Shown: positions 28,927-37,922 of the stretch, in pieces
How the letters are laid out: every line of letters starts with the position of its first letter
Numbering within the stretch: position 1 is the first letter of the stretch
Assembly: GCA_017495165.1 (NCBI GenBank)
Contig: JAFEII010000020.1
Span: 1 to 64,000 of the forward strand
Direction: 5' to 3'
Length of the DNA: 64,000 bases
Origin: Hydromonas sp.
Lineage (GTDB): Bacteria > Pseudomonadota > Gammaproteobacteria > Burkholderiales > Burkholderiaceae
The notes under the pieces: generated by a model
Databases searched by the model: none
Told to the model about the DNA's origin: nothing
What the model saw: the letters and a program-made list of their open reading frames with translations, nothing else
Made by a program: the position numbers and the translations under genes

Positions 28927-29232
28927 TCAAACTTCGCGCAGCAAGCCCAATATATGATTGGCCTTAAGCATATCGGCATCATCCATTAAATGCTCCGATT
29001 TATCCACTTGCGCCAACTCTTTGCGCCGCATAATCAAATCAAACAACTCGCTATCAGGCAAATCAAGCAGCATATCCAAGCCATACACTTCATCGTCGGT
29101 CAGATTGGCTTCATGCACATCAAAAAACCGCGTCAAAAAAATATCATTTTCAAGCATCCCGCGCTTGGCGCGCCAGCGCAGGCGTGCCCTACGAACCACA
29201 TCTTCTACCACCACATGACTGTTATTAAACAT
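28927..29232 (-). CDS. sdhE: Succinate dehydrogenase FAD assembly factor
   Basis: A 101-residue SdhE (YgfY/Sdh5 family), which promotes covalent flavinylation of SdhA. The key motif RGMLEND (Arg24-Glu28) and the later LPDSELFDLIMRR match the family. The ATG at 29232 has an AGGTGAG site; upstream in-frame codons are not part of the family. In most betaproteobacteria sdhE lies between sdhCDAB and gltA. Here sdhCDAB is absent and the galactose genes occupy the upstream position. Confidence 0.92.
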   Translation of the reverse strand: MFNNSHVVVEDVVRRARLRWRAKRGMLENDIFLTRFFDVHEANLTDDEVYGLDMLLDLPDSELFDLIMRRKELAQVDKSEHLMDDADMLKANHILGLLREV

Positions 29233-29388
29233 ATTCTCACCTAACCATAATTTCAAACCGCCCACAAGACTTATATAAGACATAAGAATCATTTTAAACG
29301 GTATTGCTTGTAAATAGAAGTGAAATATCACCCGCCACGCGATATATTTACCGCAGGCCGCCAGTCATTCACTTCACCAATCCGCACA

Positions 29389-31341
29389 TCACTCAAGCTC
29401 GACGCGCACCCCATAAGCCGCGAGCGCCGCCCCATTCACAACCGCATCCTGCCCCTGATGATTGAGCAAAAAGCGGGTAAAAGGCGCATTGCCCCGAACC
29501 ACTTGTTCCACGCCGCCCGCCTGCGCATTCGAGGACAAGCCAGCCTTGGTAAGCACCACATCCGTCAAAGATTGCAGCACGTGTGCCGCCAAACCTGCGC
29601 CGACATAATACGCCCAACCCAAGCCAACCGCGTGTTCGGTCACGCACGCTTTGTCCCGATACATAACATCGCTGTAATGCGCCAATACGGTTGCGCCACA
29701 CGGCTCAACCATGTCGCGCCAAACCTGCGCCTGAGAAACTTCCCCCGTCAGAACATCAAACACAGGCGCACTTTGGCCAACGCCCAGCGCCTCGCTCTCA
29801 CGCACGGTCACGCCAAGCAATTGGGTCAAAAAAGCAGGCGCAGACACGCCAAAATGCAGGTTGTTGTCGCGGTTTTTAATTCCAGCGCGATAGCCCATCA
29901 CCAACACACCGCCTTGCGCAACATAGGCTTGCAAGCGCGCAGCCAACTCACCATCAATGATTTGCAACGCTGGCACAACCACAATTTTATACGTCGAAAA
30001 ATCTTTATGCACACTCAAAACATCCGTCATCACATTGGCAGCATAAAACGGCGCATACAAGCGCATCAACTCCTGCGTGAAATCAAATGCCGATGATTGC
30101 TGCTGAACATGCCAAGATTGGATGTTATCAAAGTCATACAAAACCGCCACGTCCGCAACCACAGGGATTTTGAGCGCCGCCTCATGTTGCACAATGTCGC
30201 GCATAAAATCGCGCACCTCTGCAAGTTTGCGGTTGTCTTGATTGTCCACATCCAAAACCCCCAAGCAAAACTGCTCCGCGCCTCTGTCCATGCCGCGCCA
30301 GCGAAAGAACAGTAAATTATCGCAACCACGCGCCATGGCTTGATACGCCCACATTTTTGCCTGATTCGGGCGCGGCAAATAGCCAATATGGTTGTGACCT
30401 TGTGCGCCCATGAGCGCCTCAACAATCCAAAAATTTTGCTGTTTCAAACCGCGCATGTAATCAAGCGTCATCGCAATCTGCGCAGGCGCGATTGGCTCGG
30501 TCAAACCACCCCAAACGGGGTAATTGTCGTATGAGACAAAATCCAAATGCGCCGCCAACTCATTTTGATCGCACGCCACATTAAAAAAGCCGCCAAAAAA
30601 ATTGTGCGTCACGGGCTGATGGCTGCCGCGCAATGACTGAACCAAATCAATTTGCGCAATCGCAAAGTGGTTTAATGACGCGGAGCGAAACCGCGCCCAG
30701 TCCAAGCGCAGCGCTGGATTATGCACGGTAATCGTAGGCGTTGGCATGGGAATTTCATCAAACTGATTGTAAGTTTGTCCCCAAAAAATCGTGCCGTAGG
30801 TTTGATTTAAAGCCTGAATATCCCCCGCAAACTTATCACTCAAAAAAACCTGAAACGCCTGATGACATTGTGCGCAATAACATTGATCTGAGCCCTCATG
30901 CCCAAGTTCATTGTCAATTTGCCACGCAACAATTGCCGGCTCATCCGCATAATGCGCCACCAAAGCGGCCACCATGCGCTGGCTGTATTGTTGATACACC
31001 GTTGAATTAAAACAATATTGCCTGCGCCCACCAAAAGCATGCGCATGGCCATGCGCGTTTTGCGCCAAAATCGAAGGATGCGCCTTGGCCAGCCACGCGG
31101 GAAATGTGGCCGTTGGCGTGCCAAACATGACCTTTAAGTCATGCGCCTTGGCGGTTTGAATCACCAAGTCAAAAAATGAGAAATCAAATTGACCATCCGC
31201 AGGCTCGATTAAATGCCACGCAAATTCACCAATCCGAATCATATTGCCACCGGTCTGTTTGATGCGCGCCATGTCTTGCGCCATCATGTCATCACCAAGG
31301 TGCTGCCACTGTTCGGGGTAATAATCAACGCCTAAGTACAT
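29389..31341 (-). CDS. Beta-galactosidase, glycoside hydrolase family 42
   Basis: A 650-residue GH42 enzyme that cleaves terminal beta-galactosides. The N-terminal barrel begins MYLGVDYYPEQW. The acid/base is Glu145 in QIDNELGHE and the nucleophile is probably Glu308 in WIVEALMG. The zinc-binding cysteines Cys110, Cys154, Cys156 and Cys159 are as in GH42 structures. A trimerisation domain (DVAVLYDFDN) and a small C-terminal domain follow. No signal peptide is present, so it acts in the cytoplasm on imported disaccharides. It is the last gene of the mgl-gal operon and supplies galactose to GalM and GalK. Confidence 0.92.
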   Translation of the reverse strand: MYLGVDYYPEQWQHLGDDMMAQDMARIKQTGGNMIRIGEFAWHLIEPADGQFDFSFFDLVIQTAKAHDLKVMFGTPTATFPAWLAKAHPSILAQNAHGHAHAFGGRRQYCFNSTVYQQYSQRMVAALVAHYADEPAIVAWQIDNELGHEGSDQCYCAQCHQAFQVFLSDKFAGDIQALNQTYGTIFWGQTYNQFDEIPMPTPTITVHNPALRLDWARFRSASLNHFAIAQIDLVQSLRGSHQPVTHNFFGGFFNVACDQNELAAHLDFVSYDNYPVWGGLTEPIAPAQIAMTLDYMRGLKQQNFWIVEALMGAQGHNHIGYLPRPNQAKMWAYQAMARGCDNLLFFRWRGMDRGAEQFCLGVLDVDNQDNRKLAEVRDFMRDIVQHEAALKIPVVADVAVLYDFDNIQSWHVQQQSSAFDFTQELMRLYAPFYAANVMTDVLSVHKDFSTYKIVVVPALQIIDGELAARLQAYVAQGGVLVMGYRAGIKNRDNNLHFGVSAPAFLTQLLGVTVRESEALGVGQSAPVFDVLTGEVSQAQVWRDMVEPCGATVLAHYSDVMYRDKACVTEHAVGLGWAYYVGAGLAAHVLQSLTDVVLTKAGLSSNAQAGGVEQVVRGNAPFTRFLLNHQGQDAVVNGAALAAYGVRVELE

Positions 31342-31358
31342 ATCATTCCTTCAAAACT

Positions 31359-32396
31359 TTAAACCACATCAAACAAAAACGCCGTGCGCTGCCTATAGAT
31401 TTGCTCGGGATACAGCGCAGACGGATGGTCGCCATTCGGGCGCGCACGGTGCGGCAATTTTTGGGTCTCAATACACAGCGCGTCGTGTTTCACGCCGCGC
31501 CCGCCGTGGCGCAAAACCTCACCGCCCGCATTATTGTGCGCATACAACACCACGCACGGCTGGTCGGTAAATACCCTTAAGCGCCGCCCGCTTTGGGCGT
31601 CTTGTAACTGCACAGCGGCCGCATGGTCAGGCAAATTATTCAACACAAAATAATGATCCAAACCCTGCGCCAACGCCAATCGTTCATCACCGCTTGCCAG
31701 CGCGCTGCCAACCAACGCGCCCGTGCGAAAATCAAACGCGCTGCCCGCCACCGCCCACTCATCACCGGTTACCAACAAGTCGCCATCCATCGCGCACACA
31801 AAATCAGCCGCGACAGTCAGCTCGTGCGCATGAATCGTGCGGCGCTGCTTGCCCGATAAATTAAAATACGCATGATTGGTTAAATTGCACAGCGTCGCGC
31901 CGTCGCACGTGGCACTAAAATCCAAACTTAGCCGATGCTCAGTCGCACTCAATTCATAGCGCAAAACCACCCGCAACGCATTCGGATAGCCATTCTCGCC
32001 CGCAGGCGAATCATACGCAAACGTCACGCCCAACTCATCGGCCGCCAAAACCTGCCACGCTTGATGGCTCATGGCGCCTGCGCCGCCGTGCAACTGATGC
32101 AAGCCCTGATTGCACGGCAACTGATAAACCGCACCCGCCAACCCAAACTGCCCATGCGCAATCCGCCCCGCCGTGCGGCCAATCGTTGCGCCAAAATAAG
32201 GCGCATTCACGCGCCAATCAGCCGCAGACTCATGCGCCAGCAACACCGACTCAATCGCGCCCGCTCGGTCTGGCACGCACACATCCACCAACGTCGCACC
32301 CAAACAGCTCAGCTCAACCCGCATCCCCAACGCATTTTGTAAAACGTAAGCGTTAACCTGTTCTTTGATAACCTGCTCTTTGATAACCTCACTCAT
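31359..32396 (-). CDS. galM: Aldose 1-epimerase (mutarotase)
   Basis: A 345-residue galactose mutarotase that converts beta- to alpha-D-galactose for GalK. Catalytic residues are the His in LTNHAYFNLSG and the Glu in CIETQKLPHRARPNGD near the C terminus; the substrate loop FGATIGRTAGRIAHG is also typical. The chosen ATG (32396) lies within the end of galT, preceded by GGAG. The N terminus carries a small in-frame tandem duplication (VIKEQ repeated). Confidence 0.93.
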   Translation of the reverse strand: MSEVIKEQVIKEQVNAYVLQNALGMRVELSCLGATLVDVCVPDRAGAIESVLLAHESAADWRVNAPYFGATIGRTAGRIAHGQFGLAGAVYQLPCNQGLHQLHGGAGAMSHQAWQVLAADELGVTFAYDSPAGENGYPNALRVVLRYELSATEHRLSLDFSATCDGATLCNLTNHAYFNLSGKQRRTIHAHELTVAADFVCAMDGDLLVTGDEWAVAGSAFDFRTGALVGSALASGDERLALAQGLDHYFVLNNLPDHAAAVQLQDAQSGRRLRVFTDQPCVVLYAHNNAGGEVLRHGGRGVKHDALCIETQKLPHRARPNGDHPSALYPEQIYRQRTAFLFDVV

Positions 32397-33909
32397 CGAC
32401 CACTCCATTTATTTGCGCCACAAACCGCCGAAAAGCCGCCAGCCCAGCCGCATCCTGTTTAAACACGCCCGCATCACACAACACCTGCTCAAACACCGCG
32501 CCAACCTCGTGTTGCACATAAGCCAGCGCATCCATTTGCGCATCATAGCGCGCCGCAATCTGGGCAAACCACGCGCCGTGCGCCGCCAGTTCAGGCAGCA
32601 CCTCAAACGCACATTCACCGCGCAAACACGCAGCCATTTGCGCCATCGCACCCGCCAATCGGTCAGGCAACACCGCCAGCCCCATCACTTCAATCAAGCC
32701 GATATTTTCTTTTTTAATATGATGCAACACCTCATGCGGATGAAAAATCCCCAACGGATGCGCAGGCGACGTTCGGTTATTGCGCAACACCAAATCAAGC
32801 TCAAAGCCACCATTTCGATGCCGTGCAATCGGCGTAATCGTGTTGTGCGGCGTGCCAGCGCTGTGCGCCACAACGTCCACGCGCTCATCAGAATACGCCC
32901 GCCATTGCGCCAACACATCAGACGCCGCCGCTTGCAGCGCCTCTTTATCCGCGCTCAACAAACGCAACACAGACATCGGCCAATGCAACATCTGCATGCG
33001 CACCTTGGCGTGCCGCGTCATCGACGCCCCATCCAATACCGCCGCATTTGCCATCGCAAAATCATATCGCCCGCCCTGAAAATGCTCATGGCTCAGAATT
33101 GAACCACCCACAATCGGCAAATCGGCATTTGAGCCCATAAAATAATGCGGAAACTGCGCCACAAAATCGAGCAAACGCACAAACGTGTGCGCCCCAATCG
33201 TCATCGGCTCATGCTCAGCTTTGAGCACAATGCAATGCTCATTAAAATATTCGTACGGCGAATATTGCAAAAACCAATCCTCATCGCCGTTCAAGCGCAA
33301 TGGAATCAACCGCAAATTCTGCCGCGCAGGGTGATCAAGCCGCCCCGCATACCCTTCATTCTCACGACACAGCAAACATTTGGGATATTCCACCGCCGCA
33401 GCGCTGCGCGCCGCCGCAATTTGTGCGGGGTCTTTTTCGGGTTTGGACAAATTAACCGTCATATCCAACACACCAAACTGCCCGCGCCAAGTCCACTTGA
33501 TGTTTTTTGCCACCCGCGCCAAACGCACATAATTACTCGCACGCGCCAAGTGATAATAATCATCCGTCGCCAATTGGGCAGACTGCGCATTCAGCCGCTC
33601 AAACCGCGCCTGCACTTCCGACGGGCGCGCCATCAAACAATCCATCAACGCCGAATCAAATATATCGCGCCCAGCAACGCCGCAAGGTGCCAAAACCCCG
33701 CGCGCAATCGCATCGTCACACATCGCATCAAGCAGGGTTTGCACCTGCCCAAACCCGAACGGCTCAAGCGGCGCCACCTCAGCAGGCATCTCTGCCAAAC
33801 CCAACAACGCCATCAAACGGTGCTGCACATAAAACCAATCAACAGGCGCAAACAAACGCTGCGCCACACCGTATTGCAACAAAGCCTTTACATACGCATG
33901 CGCCTTCAT
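32389..33909 (-). CDS. galT: Galactose-1-phosphate uridylyltransferase, class II (Firmicutes type)
   Basis: A 506-residue GalT of the long class II type, which exchanges UMP between UDP-glucose and galactose-1-phosphate. Recognition rests on the N-terminal arrangement FAPVDWFYVQHRLMALLGL, the KYPKCLLCREN-like region PKCLLCRENEGYAGR, and GGSILSHEHFQGGRYDFAM. The active site is the HEHFQGG form, whereas the proteobacterial class I enzyme is about 350 residues long and has HPHGQ. Class II is typical of Firmicutes, so horizontal acquisition is inferred. It overlaps galK by four bases (ATGA) and galM by eight. Confidence 0.92.
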   Translation of the reverse strand: MKAHAYVKALLQYGVAQRLFAPVDWFYVQHRLMALLGLAEMPAEVAPLEPFGFGQVQTLLDAMCDDAIARGVLAPCGVAGRDIFDSALMDCLMARPSEVQARFERLNAQSAQLATDDYYHLARASNYVRLARVAKNIKWTWRGQFGVLDMTVNLSKPEKDPAQIAAARSAAAVEYPKCLLCRENEGYAGRLDHPARQNLRLIPLRLNGDEDWFLQYSPYEYFNEHCIVLKAEHEPMTIGAHTFVRLLDFVAQFPHYFMGSNADLPIVGGSILSHEHFQGGRYDFAMANAAVLDGASMTRHAKVRMQMLHWPMSVLRLLSADKEALQAAASDVLAQWRAYSDERVDVVAHSAGTPHNTITPIARHRNGGFELDLVLRNNRTSPAHPLGIFHPHEVLHHIKKENIGLIEVMGLAVLPDRLAGAMAQMAACLRGECAFEVLPELAAHGAWFAQIAARYDAQMDALAYVQHEVGAVFEQVLCDAGVFKQDAAGLAAFRRFVAQINGVVDE

Positions 33910-35081
33910 AAAACCGCCTCAAGCAACCGCGCGCCCTCGCCAATCCGAACCGCATAAAAATCAGCGTTCAACCCAGTCTCAGACAAATACGCCTGTTCAA
34001 CCTGTGCCTGAAACGCCGCCGCTTGAGCGCTGCGCACCAACATCACCGCGCAGCCACCAAACCCCGCGCCCGTCATCCGAGCGCCCACCGCGCCCGCTTG
34101 CCAAGCCGCATTCACCAGCGCATCCAAATGCAAGCCAGTCACCTCAAAATCATCGCGCAACGACACATGCGACGCATTCATCAACTGCCCAAAAGTCAAC
34201 AAATCGCGCTGATTGAGCGCAGCAACCGCCTGCAACGTGCGCTGATTTTCAGACACCGCATGCCGCGCACGGCGGCGCGCATTCTCGTCCACAATCACAT
34301 GCGCATGCCGCTCAAACTCAGCCACACTCAAATCACACAACGCACCAATCGCCGTCACCGTTTGCAACGCCGCCAACGCCGCATCACATTCAGCGCGGCG
34401 CAGATTGTAATTGGACTCAGCCAATTCACGCCGCTTATTGGTATTGGCAATCAACAGGGTAAATTCATCCCACAAATCAACTGGCGCATGCTCAAATTTC
34501 AGCGTATTCGTATCAAGCAAAATCGCATGACCTGCGCGCCCAAACCCGCTCGCAAATTGATCCATAATCCCGCAATTGACCCCAATAAACTGATTCTCCG
34601 CACGCTGCGCGATTTGCACCAATTGCACCATCGACAAGTCAAGCCCATACACATGCTGCGCCAAAACCGCCGTACACACCTCAATCGAGGCGCTCGACGA
34701 CAACCCAGCGCCATTGGGCAAATTGCCCCAAAACAACACATCAAACCCGTGCGCCAACCCGCAACCCGCCTGCTGCAACACCGCCAACACGCCCGCAGGA
34801 TAATTGGACCAATCCTTCGCCGCATCAAACACCAACGCATCAAGCGCCCAAGTGACCTGCCCAACCCTTGCAAATTGGCTCGAATACATCCGCACCACGT
34901 TGTCCGTGCGGGCGCGCACCAGCGCGTATGTACCCAAATCAAGCGCACACGGAAACACGTGTCCGCCATTAAAATCCGTGTATTCGCCAATCAAATTCAC
35001 CCGCCCAGGCGCAAAAAAAACGTGGCTTGCCCCCGCGCCAAACTGTTGTTTAAATTCGTCTTTTAATTGCTCAACCATCAT
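33906..35081 (-). CDS. galK: Galactokinase
   Basis: A 391-residue GHMP kinase that phosphorylates alpha-D-galactose at C1. The signature motifs are FAPGRVNLIGEYTDFNGGHV (galactokinase signature), PNGAGLSSSASIE (ATP-binding) and ARMTGAGFGGCAV (motif 3). The start MMVEQLKDEFKQQFG at 35081 follows a GAGG site; five further upstream codons are less likely. It sits 90 bases after mglC, across a hairpin, and overlaps galT. Confidence 0.95.
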   Translation of the reverse strand: MMVEQLKDEFKQQFGAGASHVFFAPGRVNLIGEYTDFNGGHVFPCALDLGTYALVRARTDNVVRMYSSQFARVGQVTWALDALVFDAAKDWSNYPAGVLAVLQQAGCGLAHGFDVLFWGNLPNGAGLSSSASIEVCTAVLAQHVYGLDLSMVQLVQIAQRAENQFIGVNCGIMDQFASGFGRAGHAILLDTNTLKFEHAPVDLWDEFTLLIANTNKRRELAESNYNLRRAECDAALAALQTVTAIGALCDLSVAEFERHAHVIVDENARRRARHAVSENQRTLQAVAALNQRDLLTFGQLMNASHVSLRDDFEVTGLHLDALVNAAWQAGAVGARMTGAGFGGCAVMLVRSAQAAAFQAQVEQAYLSETGLNADFYAVRIGEGARLLEAVL

Positions 35082-35119
35082 CAGCCTCAATCCCATTTAT
35101 TTTTCTGAACAAATACAAC

Positions 35120-35150
35120 AAAGGCGCATCCTTTATCGGGAAGCGCCTTT
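35120..35150. terminator. Hairpin between mglC and galK
   Basis: An 8-bp perfect stem, AAAGGCGC / GCGCCTTT, with a 15-base loop and no T run in the direction of transcription. It is more likely an mRNA-processing or attenuation hairpin than a full terminator. Confidence 0.5.
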
Positions 35151-35171
35151 GCCAGTTTAACGCAAAAATTC

Positions 35172-36206
35172 TTATTTCTTCTTCAAATATTTGCGCATAT
35201 CAATCGCCACCGCAGCCACAATAATCATGCCTTTAATCACATATTGATACGACTGATTCACGTCTGAAAAGCTCAAACCATAGTTAATCAACTGGAACAT
35301 CAGCACGCCAATCACCACGCCGCCGATTTTACCCACGCCGCCGCTGAACGACACGCCGCCGACCACACAGGCCGCAATCGCATCAAGCTCATACATATTG
35401 CCCGTATTGTTGGTGGCGCTGCCCACACGCGCCACTTCGAGCGTGCCGGCAAAACCATACAAAACCCCCGCCAAGGTGTAAGCGGCAATCAAGGTTTTGT
35501 CAATATTCACGCCAGACACCGCAGCCGCTTCAGGGTTGCCGCCAATCGCAAACATGTTTTTGCCAAAACGGGTTTTGTTCCACAAAATCCACATCAACAC
35601 GGTTGTGACCGCCGCATAAATCACCAAATACGGCAAACGGAATTCACCCAACATAAAACCACCTTGGGCAAAACTCTCAAAGTGCGGCGCCAAACCACCC
35701 ACAGGCTGTGCACCATTTGGCTCGCGGTCAATGTACATCAACGACAAACCAAAAATCACAATCATCGAACCCAGCGTCATAATAAACGGCGGCACTTTGA
35801 GTTTGGCAATCACCCAACCATTCAAATAGCCCAACGCACCACAAATCAAACACGCCACCAAAATAGCCACCACAATCCATTGATTGGCCAAAATGGGCGG
35901 CAAGCTTTCATACATGCGGTTCATGTTGGTAGACGACTGCATGAGCGAGCCTGACACCACCGCAGCCAGCCCAACCATACGCCCAGCCGACAAATCCGTG
36001 CCTTGCGTCACAATCAAACCGGCCACACCCAGCGCAATAATGATGCCTGTTGAGGCTTGCGACAAAATATTACTCAAATTGGTCAGCGACAAAAAACTGT
36101 TGTTTTTGGCCACAAACGCCATCAACAACGCCAACATCACAAAGAAAATGGCATTGTCAATTAAGAACGTGCCTATGCTTTTTTTACTTGTTAAATCTCG
36201 ACTCAC
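35172..36206 (-). CDS. mglC: Galactose/methyl-galactoside ABC transporter permease
   Basis: A 344-residue RbsC/MglC-family permease with about ten membrane helices. Family motifs include GIIIALGVAGLIVTQGTDLSAGRMVG and GNPEAAAVSGVNIDKT, the cytoplasmic coupling loop for the ATPase. The start is GTG, preceded by AGGGGAAC. It lies 14 bases after mglA and would form the membrane channel for galactose uptake with MglA and MglB. Confidence 0.95.
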   Translation of the reverse strand: MSRDLTSKKSIGTFLIDNAIFFVMLALLMAFVAKNNSFLSLTNLSNILSQASTGIIIALGVAGLIVTQGTDLSAGRMVGLAAVVSGSLMQSSTNMNRMYESLPPILANQWIVVAILVACLICGALGYLNGWVIAKLKVPPFIMTLGSMIVIFGLSLMYIDREPNGAQPVGGLAPHFESFAQGGFMLGEFRLPYLVIYAAVTTVLMWILWNKTRFGKNMFAIGGNPEAAAVSGVNIDKTLIAAYTLAGVLYGFAGTLEVARVGSATNNTGNMYELDAIAACVVGGVSFSGGVGKIGGVVIGVLMFQLINYGLSFSDVNQSYQYVIKGMIIVAAVAIDMRKYLKKK

Positions 36207-36220
36207 TTTGTTCCCCTTAT

Positions 36221-37756
36221 TTATAGATACTTGGCGGACAACGCCATAATTTCTGCTTGCGTCGTCTGCGCAGTTTCCACAATCCCTGCCACGCGCCCAT
36301 TACTCATCACCAAAATACGATCCGTTGTGCCAATCAGTTCAGGCATCTCAGATGAAATCATGATAATGCCCTTGTCTTTATTAGCCAAATCAATCATCAA
36401 CTGATAAATCTCATATTTTGCGCCCACATCAATCCCACGCGTGGGTTCATCAAGCATCAACACCTCAGGCTCAGTCAACAACCAACGCCCCAAAATCACC
36501 TTTTGTTGATTCCCACCCGACAACGTACCAATTTGGGTTTTCTGCGACGGCGTTTTCACGCGCATGGACTCTATCACCCACTGGGTGTCTTTTTCCTGTT
36601 GCGCATTGCGCAGCAAGCCAAACGGCCCTCGATAACTGCCAATATTGGCAATCGTGGCATTAAACTTAATATCCAAAATCCCAAAAATACCCGTTTGGCG
36701 GCGCTCCTCCGTCACCAATGCAAAACCATGGTTAATGGCTTGTTGCGTGTGCTTCACCTCAATGGGCTCACCGTGCAAAAGCACCTCACCCGAGGCCAGC
36801 GCACGCAAACCAAACAGCGTTTCAACGATTTCGGTGCGTTTGGAGCCAACCAAACCTGCAATCCCCAAAATCTCACCTTTGCGCAGCGTAAAAGACACGT
36901 CTTTTAACGACGGCTGCGTGAGCGACACCAAGTTTTTCACCTCCAAAATCACCTCAGCGGGCTGATTGGTTTTGGCGGGATAGCGCTCGGTTAAATCGCG
37001 CCCAACCATGAGGTTAATAATCCGATCCATCGTCAAATCGCTTGCAGGCTCCGTCGCAATCCACTTGCCATCCCGCATCACCGTCACATCATCCGAAATG
37101 GTTAAAATCTCTTCCATTTTGTGCGAAATATAAATCACGCCCACGCCGCGCTTGGTCAACGTGTCAATGATTTTAAACAAATGACTCACTTCAATTTCAG
37201 TCAATGACGACGTGGGCTCATCGAGCACCAAAATTTTGGACTCATACGACACCGCTTTGGCGATTTCAACCATTTGCATTTCAGAGACCGACAATGTCGC
37301 CACTTTGACATTTGGGTCAAGTTTGATGTCCAACGACTCAAAAATCTTTTTTGTGTCCTCATAAGCGCGTTTTTCATCAATGAACAGGCCTTTTTTTGGA
37401 TAACGACCCAGCCAAATATTGTCCATCACGCTCGCTTGGCGCACTTGATTTAACTCTTGATGCACCATCGCCACGCCGCACTCCAATGCTTGCTTGGCCG
37501 TGGTAAATTGAATCGGCGCACCGTCCAAAAAAATCTCACCTTCGTCGGGATGATAAATCCCAAACAAACTCTTCATTAACGTCGACTTGCCCGCGCCGTT
37601 CTCGCCCATCAGCGCATGAACCGTGCCTGCTCGAACCGTTAAATTCACCTGATCCAACGCTTTGACACCTGGAAAACTTTTTGAAATATTGCGCATTTCT
37701 AATAATGCCCGCGCGGCATTTTTAGGATGCGTTTGTGTGTGTGCTGCGTGGTTCAT
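36221..37756 (-). CDS. mglA: Galactose/methyl-galactoside ABC transporter ATP-binding protein
   Basis: A 511-residue protein with two ABC domains, the usual form for sugar importers of the RbsA/MglA class. The first Walker A is [12 protein letters not shown], with [15 protein letters not shown] and [12 protein letters not shown]. The second domain has a degenerate Walker A (GLVGSKRTE) but an intact LSGGNQQKV signature and [11 protein letters not shown]. The ATG at 37756 follows a very strong AGGAGGTGGTT site; an upstream in-frame start lacks one. Confidence 0.95.
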   Translation of the reverse strand: MNHAAHTQTHPKNAARALLEMRNISKSFPGVKALDQVNLTVRAGTVHALMGENGAGKSTLMKSLFGIYHPDEGEIFLDGAPIQFTTAKQALECGVAMVHQELNQVRQASVMDNIWLGRYPKKGLFIDEKRAYEDTKKIFESLDIKLDPNVKVATLSVSEMQMVEIAKAVSYESKILVLDEPTSSLTEIEVSHLFKIIDTLTKRGVGVIYISHKMEEILTISDDVTVMRDGKWIATEPASDLTMDRIINLMVGRDLTERYPAKTNQPAEVILEVKNLVSLTQPSLKDVSFTLRKGEILGIAGLVGSKRTEIVETLFGLRALASGEVLLHGEPIEVKHTQQAINHGFALVTEERRQTGIFGILDIKFNATIANIGSYRGPFGLLRNAQQEKDTQWVIESMRVKTPSQKTQIGTLSGGNQQKVILGRWLLTEPEVLMLDEPTRGIDVGAKYEIYQLMIDLANKDKGIIMISSEMPELIGTTDRILVMSNGRVAGIVETAQTTQAEIMALSAKYL

Positions 37757-37815
37757 AACCACCTCCTGCTCATTGGTCAATTGGTCATTTTGCGACGTGT
37801 ACCGCGTCGATTGAG

Positions 37816-37845
37816 TTAAAAAAAACCCCCATTAAGGGTTTTATT
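37816..37845 (-). terminator. Attenuating terminator between mglB and mglA
   Basis: On the minus strand the sequence reads AAACCC-TTAATG-GGGGTTT followed by a run of T residues, a short rho-independent-like stem. It lies downstream of the mglB hairpin and 60 bases before the mglA start, so it could lower mglAC expression relative to mglB. Confidence 0.55.
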
Positions 37846-37881
37846 TACTGACTCAGCTTGGCCTGTACCAGCCAATCAAAT

Positions 37882-37908
37882 AAAGGGTGCTTACAGCAAG
37901 CACCCTTT
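37882..37908 (-). promoter_or_regulatory. Intercistronic hairpin downstream of mglB
   Basis: An 11-bp perfect stem, AAAGGGTGCTT / AAGCACCCTTT, with a 5-base loop, 15 bases after the mglB stop. Such hairpins protect the 3' end of binding-protein messages and raise their abundance, as known for other sugar ABC operons. Confidence 0.65.
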
Positions 37909-37922
37909 AATTAACTGCTTAA

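Noticed and set aside
32365..35066. Several long plus-strand frames opposite galM, galT and galK
   Set aside because: They are antisense shadows rich in Arg, His and Gln; the minus-strand frames carry complete enzyme motifs.
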